Shown piece after piece: positions 5,639 to 7,512 of a DNA stretch of 7,512 nt. Location of the stretch: positions 1-7,512 of the forward strand of contig PFWQ01000065.1 in the NCBI GenBank assembly GCA_002791215.1, in the 5' to 3' direction. The translations under genes and the position numbers were made by a program. The stretch comes from a candidate division SR1 bacterium CG_4_9_14_3_um_filter_40_9. GTDB lineage: Bacteria > Patescibacteriota > Gracilibacteria > Absconditabacterales > Absconditicoccaceae. Each line of letters begins with the position of its first letter. Position 1 is the stretch's first letter. The notes beneath the pieces are model-generated. The model saw only the letters and a program-made list of their open reading frames with translations, had not been told where the DNA came from and did no database searches.

Positions 5639-6130
5639 CTAACGACTTCTTTTGTATTTCACGAAATCCATTTTCTCCCCCACTTCTCTTTCCACTTCTT
5701 CATATTGCTCTTCAAATGCTGGAAAATACGCATCGCCTTCATATTCTTTTTTGATTTCTGTCAGGTAGATGTAGTCGGCGAGATCGATGAATTGTGCGTA
5801 GACATTCGCTCATCCGATGACTCGGAGTTCATCTACGTCTTCAGCCCCGCAATCGTTTCACTCAGCTGGGTAAACTTCCAGTGTTTTTATCATCTCATCT
5901 ATAGAAGGGTAGCATTCCACTCATTCGAGTATCTGCGAAGTCAGAACGATGTTTCTTCTATTTGGAAGAGGTCTGCCGATAGAGAGATAAGTCTTGCGCC
6001 CCATGACGATAGCATGCCCGCTGGTCAGCTTTTTGAAATGCTGGAGATCTTCAGGATAATCCCGTGGAAGAGCATTATTATTTCCTATGACTCTGTTCTT
6101 TGCCATGGCGGCGATGATATTTATGATCAT
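5639..6130 (-). CDS. folA: Dihydrofolate reductase (163 aa)
   Basis: DHFR reduces dihydrofolate to tetrahydrofolate with NADPH, regenerating the cofactor spent by ThyA. Features in order: [12 protein letters not shown] at the start, [17 protein letters not shown] with the substrate-binding D28, the NADPH-binding [10 protein letters not shown] and [25 protein letters not shown], and the C-terminal YLTEI...EGDAYFPAF. The Trp of LPW is encoded by CGG (6062-6064) and the aromatic before VIGG by CGA (5822-5824). The second Gly of the invariant GG pair is TGA (5810-5812), and further TGAs supply residues 70 and 91. Length is normal for a bacterial chromosomal DHFR. ATG 6130 gives the standard N-terminus. 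It is the first gene of the - strand operon and stops at TAG 5639-5641. Confidence 0.94.
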
Positions 6131-6158
6131 GGATTACGTAAAAAAAGTAAATACTGCC

Positions 6159-6280
6159 GTCATTGCGAGAAGCCGAAGGCGACCCCGGCTTCTCGGGGCA
6201 GGCTGTGGCTTTAGTCCTTTAGGGCAATCAACAGTCAATGGTCTAGACCGCTTCCCCCGAATAGTCGGGGTTGCAATGAC
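6159..6280. repeat. MITE/REP-like GC-rich element with terminal inverted repeats
   Basis: An 8-bp terminal repeat, GTCATTGC (6159-6166) and GCAATGAC (6273-6280), bounds a GC-rich 122-bp segment. Inside are a perfect 9-bp hairpin GAGAAGCCG/CGGCTTCTC (6167-6194) and CCCCGA-atag-TCGGGG (6255-6270). GTCATTGCGAG ends are characteristic of a very widespread bacterial interspersed repeat, as far as I recall. It separates folA from the divergent + strand gene, and the RAYT in the folA operon is a conceivable mobiliser. Confidence 0.7.
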
Positions 6281-6460
6281 ATACCAACGTCTTTTACGAC
6301 ATTAGTAATTATTACTTGAAAAACAAGCCATGATAAATAAAATTAAATAGATAAAAATGGTTAAACACTTCGCGATAAAAATAGATAAAAATTGTTAATC
6401 CAAGTTTAATCAACTTTTATTAAATTTCATCAAATTTTATCTTTTTTAATTTTAAGAGCC
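6281..6460. other. AT-rich upstream region of the two-TM protein gene
   Basis: Very AT-rich DNA with a palindrome AGTAAT-t-ATTACT (about 6304-6316) and two near copies of ATAGATAAAAATGGTTA/ATAGATAAAAATTGTTA (around 6346 and 6380). TTGTTA followed 17 bases later by TTTTAT is a weak promoter candidate for the gene at 6461. No gene is seen. With the element before it, this is the whole folA-6461 interval. Confidence 0.4.
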
Positions 6461-6997
6461 ATGCCAACACTTCAGTCCAGCAAAGCTGGGAAAAGAAAAC
6501 AAACAACAGTTCAATCTGCGCCTAAATCTCGCACACGAAGTCCTCTCAAATTGTATTTCCTGCTTATCACGCTCGTAGGAGTCATCGGGACATTAATTAC
6601 ACTTGGAATATTGATCTTCACAGTTGCCAAAAAATTCATCCTAACTGATCAAGAATACATCCTTTCAGAAAGGTACTACGAATTAGATGTCTGTAGTAAT
6701 CCTATCCTCAAGCCAATCACCATACAGACAACAACATCATCAGTTCCGCCAATGGCCACTTCGATTGCCACCACAACAGTCTCACAACAACAAGCGATGC
6801 CTACAGAAACCTATGTATCGCCTACTGATGAGGAAAAAGCGAAATGCAAAGCTGAGAAGACTGACCAGTTGATCCAGGCAAGAGGAGCTACCTTCAAGAT
6901 GGACGTCTTGAGCGGTGGAATCCGAACTGTATTGTTCCTAGTTTTGCTCTTCACACATTACCCAAGATTTGTAGTCGACCGCCAAAAAAACCAGTAA
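6461..6997 (+). CDS. Two-TM membrane protein of unknown function (178 aa)
   Basis: ATG 6461 to TAA 6995-6997. Residues 1-29 are basic and Ser/Thr-rich. One long transmembrane segment spans about 31-55 (LYFLLITLVGVIGTLITLGILIF), then comes a soluble segment with YYELDVCSN, a Thr/Ser/Pro/Gln-rich linker (about 85-118) and a charged CKAEKTDQLIQARG stretch. A second hydrophobic segment (about 154-168) ends in FTHYPRF near the C-terminus. The two cysteines (C78 and C128) flank the linker and could pair if it is outside the membrane. I do not know a named family. Unlike its neighbours the gene has no in-frame TGA; it has two CGA codons (residue 26 and in GGI-x-TVLFL), which could be Trp or Arg. A nearby A/T-rich hairpin may terminate it. 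Confidence 0.75.
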   Translation: MPTLQSSKAGKRKQTTVQSAPKSRTRSPLKLYFLLITLVGVIGTLITLGILIFTVAKKFILTDQEYILSERYYELDVCSNPILKPITIQTTTSSVPPMATSIATTTVSQQQAMPTETYVSPTDEEKAKCKAEKTDQLIQARGATFKMDVLSGGIRTVLFLVLLFTHYPRFVVDRQKNQ

Positions 6998-7013
6998 AAC
7001 GCAGTTTTTTTGG
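6982..7013 (+). terminator. Possible A/T-rich terminator hairpin
   Basis: Perfect 10-bp arms CCAAAAAAAC (6982-6991) and GTTTTTTTGG (7004-7013) around a 12-base loop overlap the stop codon of the 6461 gene. The stem is weak in GC and lacks a long trailing T-run, so efficiency is uncertain. Confidence 0.4.
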
Positions 7014-7077
7014 ATGCGAGACTCATACCGGCGATATTTGAGAAACTGTAAGTATGAATGAAGTGAAATAATTACAG

Positions 7078-7098
7078 ACCTGCCTGCGGCAGGCAGGT
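7078..7098. repeat. GC-rich perfect palindrome (10-bp arms)
   Basis: ACCTGCCTGC-g-GCAGGCAGGT, a perfect hairpin with a one-base centre, standing out from AT-rich flanks. CCTGCC/GGCAGG palindromes of this type are common dispersed REP-like elements. Confidence 0.7.
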
Positions 7099-7144
7099 TT
7101 CGAAAACAGTCGGTGCATGAGAACGAGAAAAGAAAATAATTAAT

Positions 7145-7223
7145 TACTCCACCCCTAACCCCTCCCCTTCGAGGGGAGTGGAATGATTGAAGTCCTCCTT
7201 TGAAGGGAGGATTTAGGAGGGTA
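7145..7223. repeat. CCCCTCC/GGGGAGG double-hairpin repeat (MITE-like)
   Basis: Two inner hairpins, CTCCCC-ttcga-GGGGAG (about 7162-7178) and CCTCC...GGAGG (about 7194-7210), are flanked by outer inverted segments (ACTCCACCCCTAA on the left, TTAGGAGGGTAA on the right). This layout is a frequent interspersed repeat in several bacterial phyla, as far as I recall. Confidence 0.55.
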
Positions 7224-7235
7224 ACAACATATAAA

Positions 7236-7272
7236 AAAAACCGCGAACTGGCAAATGCTCAGCGCGGTTTTT
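7236..7272 (-). terminator. Intrinsic terminator downstream of pyrF
   Basis: AAAAACCGCG (7236-7245) and CGCGGTTTTT (7263-7272) form a perfect 10-bp stem with a 17-base loop and T-runs on both strands. It lies about 25 bases after the pyrF stop and would work in both directions. Confidence 0.8.
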
Positions 7273-7294
7273 ATGATAGTAGTTTCTGATTGCT

Positions 7295-7512
7295 TTATCA
7301 AGCAGATACCAGAAGTCCGTGTTCAATTAATATTGCTTCCATTTCCTGCTGTACGGTCAACGCAGCTTCTGCAGCCTTTTGCGCGAAGTCTTCGCCTTTG
7401 CCAGCAAAGATAATTCCTCGCGAAGAGTTTACAAGTAATCCGCAGAAACGGTTTATACCATATTTACATACAGCTTTTAGTTCACCACCTTGAGCGCCAA
7501 CGCCAGGTACAA
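7295..7512 (-). CDS. pyrF: Orotidine 5'-phosphate decarboxylase, C-terminal part (5' end outside window)
   Basis: OMP decarboxylase makes UMP in the last step of pyrimidine synthesis. About 71 C-terminal residues are visible: VPGVGAQGG, the phosphate-binding end of the barrel, then [21 protein letters not shown] and a final helix [13 protein letters not shown], as in the longer PyrF type. The catalytic Asp/Lys residues lie upstream of the window. Two codons clash with the rest of the window: the conserved Arg of NSSRGI is CGA (7418-7420), and the gene ends TGA-TAA (7300-7295). It stops at TGA in the standard code or one Gly later if TGA is sense. All other glycines are GGN, and base composition is less AT-rich than in the hsdS-vapC region. 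This suggests a standard-code origin. Confidence 0.87.

Larger units (their letters stand above)
7014..7230. other. Intergenic stretch made largely of palindromic repeats
   Basis: No gene is seen. Besides the two palindromes listed separately, CTGTAA near 7046 and TTACAG near 7072 form an inverted pair. The purine-rich filler around 7099-7140 has no recognisable function. Confidence 0.45.

Noticed and set aside
4696..6130. thyA and folA as pseudogenes with premature stops and many Trp-to-Arg substitutions
   Set aside because: Every interruption is TGA at a Gly site, no frameshifts occur, catalytic residues are intact and the Arg-looking codons are only CGA/CGG. Recoding explains all of this; decay does not.
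5221..6305. Long + strand frames across folA and thyA
   Set aside because: They are antisense to two clearly identified enzymes and show no family features.

Overview
The window reads coherently only under a recoded genetic code. TGA falls in frame at conserved glycines in the type I specificity subunit, the nuclease, VapC, the MFS carrier, the RAYT transposase, ThyA and DHFR. CGA/CGG fall where these families have tryptophan or another aromatic (DHFR LP-W, ThyA IWDEW and YGxQWRxW, RAYT FWQ, MFS TWP), while arginines needed for function use AGA/AGG/CGT/CGC. This combination is the code I know as NCBI table 37 (Absconditabacterales, former SR1). The organism is therefore most likely a member of Absconditabacterales, a small AT-rich CPR bacterium. 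Coordinates below use that code (TGA = Gly, CGA/CGG = Trp), except for pyrF.

Layout. (1) 1-1391, + strand: 3' end of hsdS, a small membrane protein (563-757) and a PD-(D/E)XK-like nuclease (778-1275), tightly packed and closed by a hairpin terminator; probably the tail of a restriction/defence locus. (2) 1392-1993: about 600 bp with no convincing gene, carrying GC-rich hairpin repeats and other paired segments. (3) 1994-2774, + strand: a toxin-antitoxin pair (small antitoxin plus VapC-like PIN toxin) with a promoter whose -10 lies inside a perfect inverted repeat, then a 33-codon HicB-like remnant that runs into a strong bidirectional terminator. (4) 6130-2757, - strand: folA (DHFR), thyA, a RAYT/Y1 transposase and a 12-TM MFS carrier, all co-directional and closely spaced, ending at the same terminator. 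(5) 6131-6460: a MITE/REP-like palindromic element and an AT-rich upstream region. (6) 6461-6997, + strand: a two-TM protein of unknown function. (7) 6998-7297: several palindromic repeats and a terminator. (8) 7295-7512, - strand: the C-terminal third or less of pyrF.

Functional picture. FolA and ThyA form the dTMP/tetrahydrofolate cycle: ThyA makes dihydrofolate and FolA reduces it. The RAYT is embedded in this operon. It carries a perfect 28-bp palindrome and an 18-bp tandem repeat in frame, and the neighbouring MFS gene carries a second palindromic, repeat-rich insert in its interdomain loop. The 5' third is defence/TA material and is richer in TGA-glycine than the folA-MFS block. pyrF stands apart: its NSSRGI arginine is CGA and it ends TGA-TAA, which fits a standard-code origin. 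It could be a recent transfer or an assembly junction within the repeats before it.
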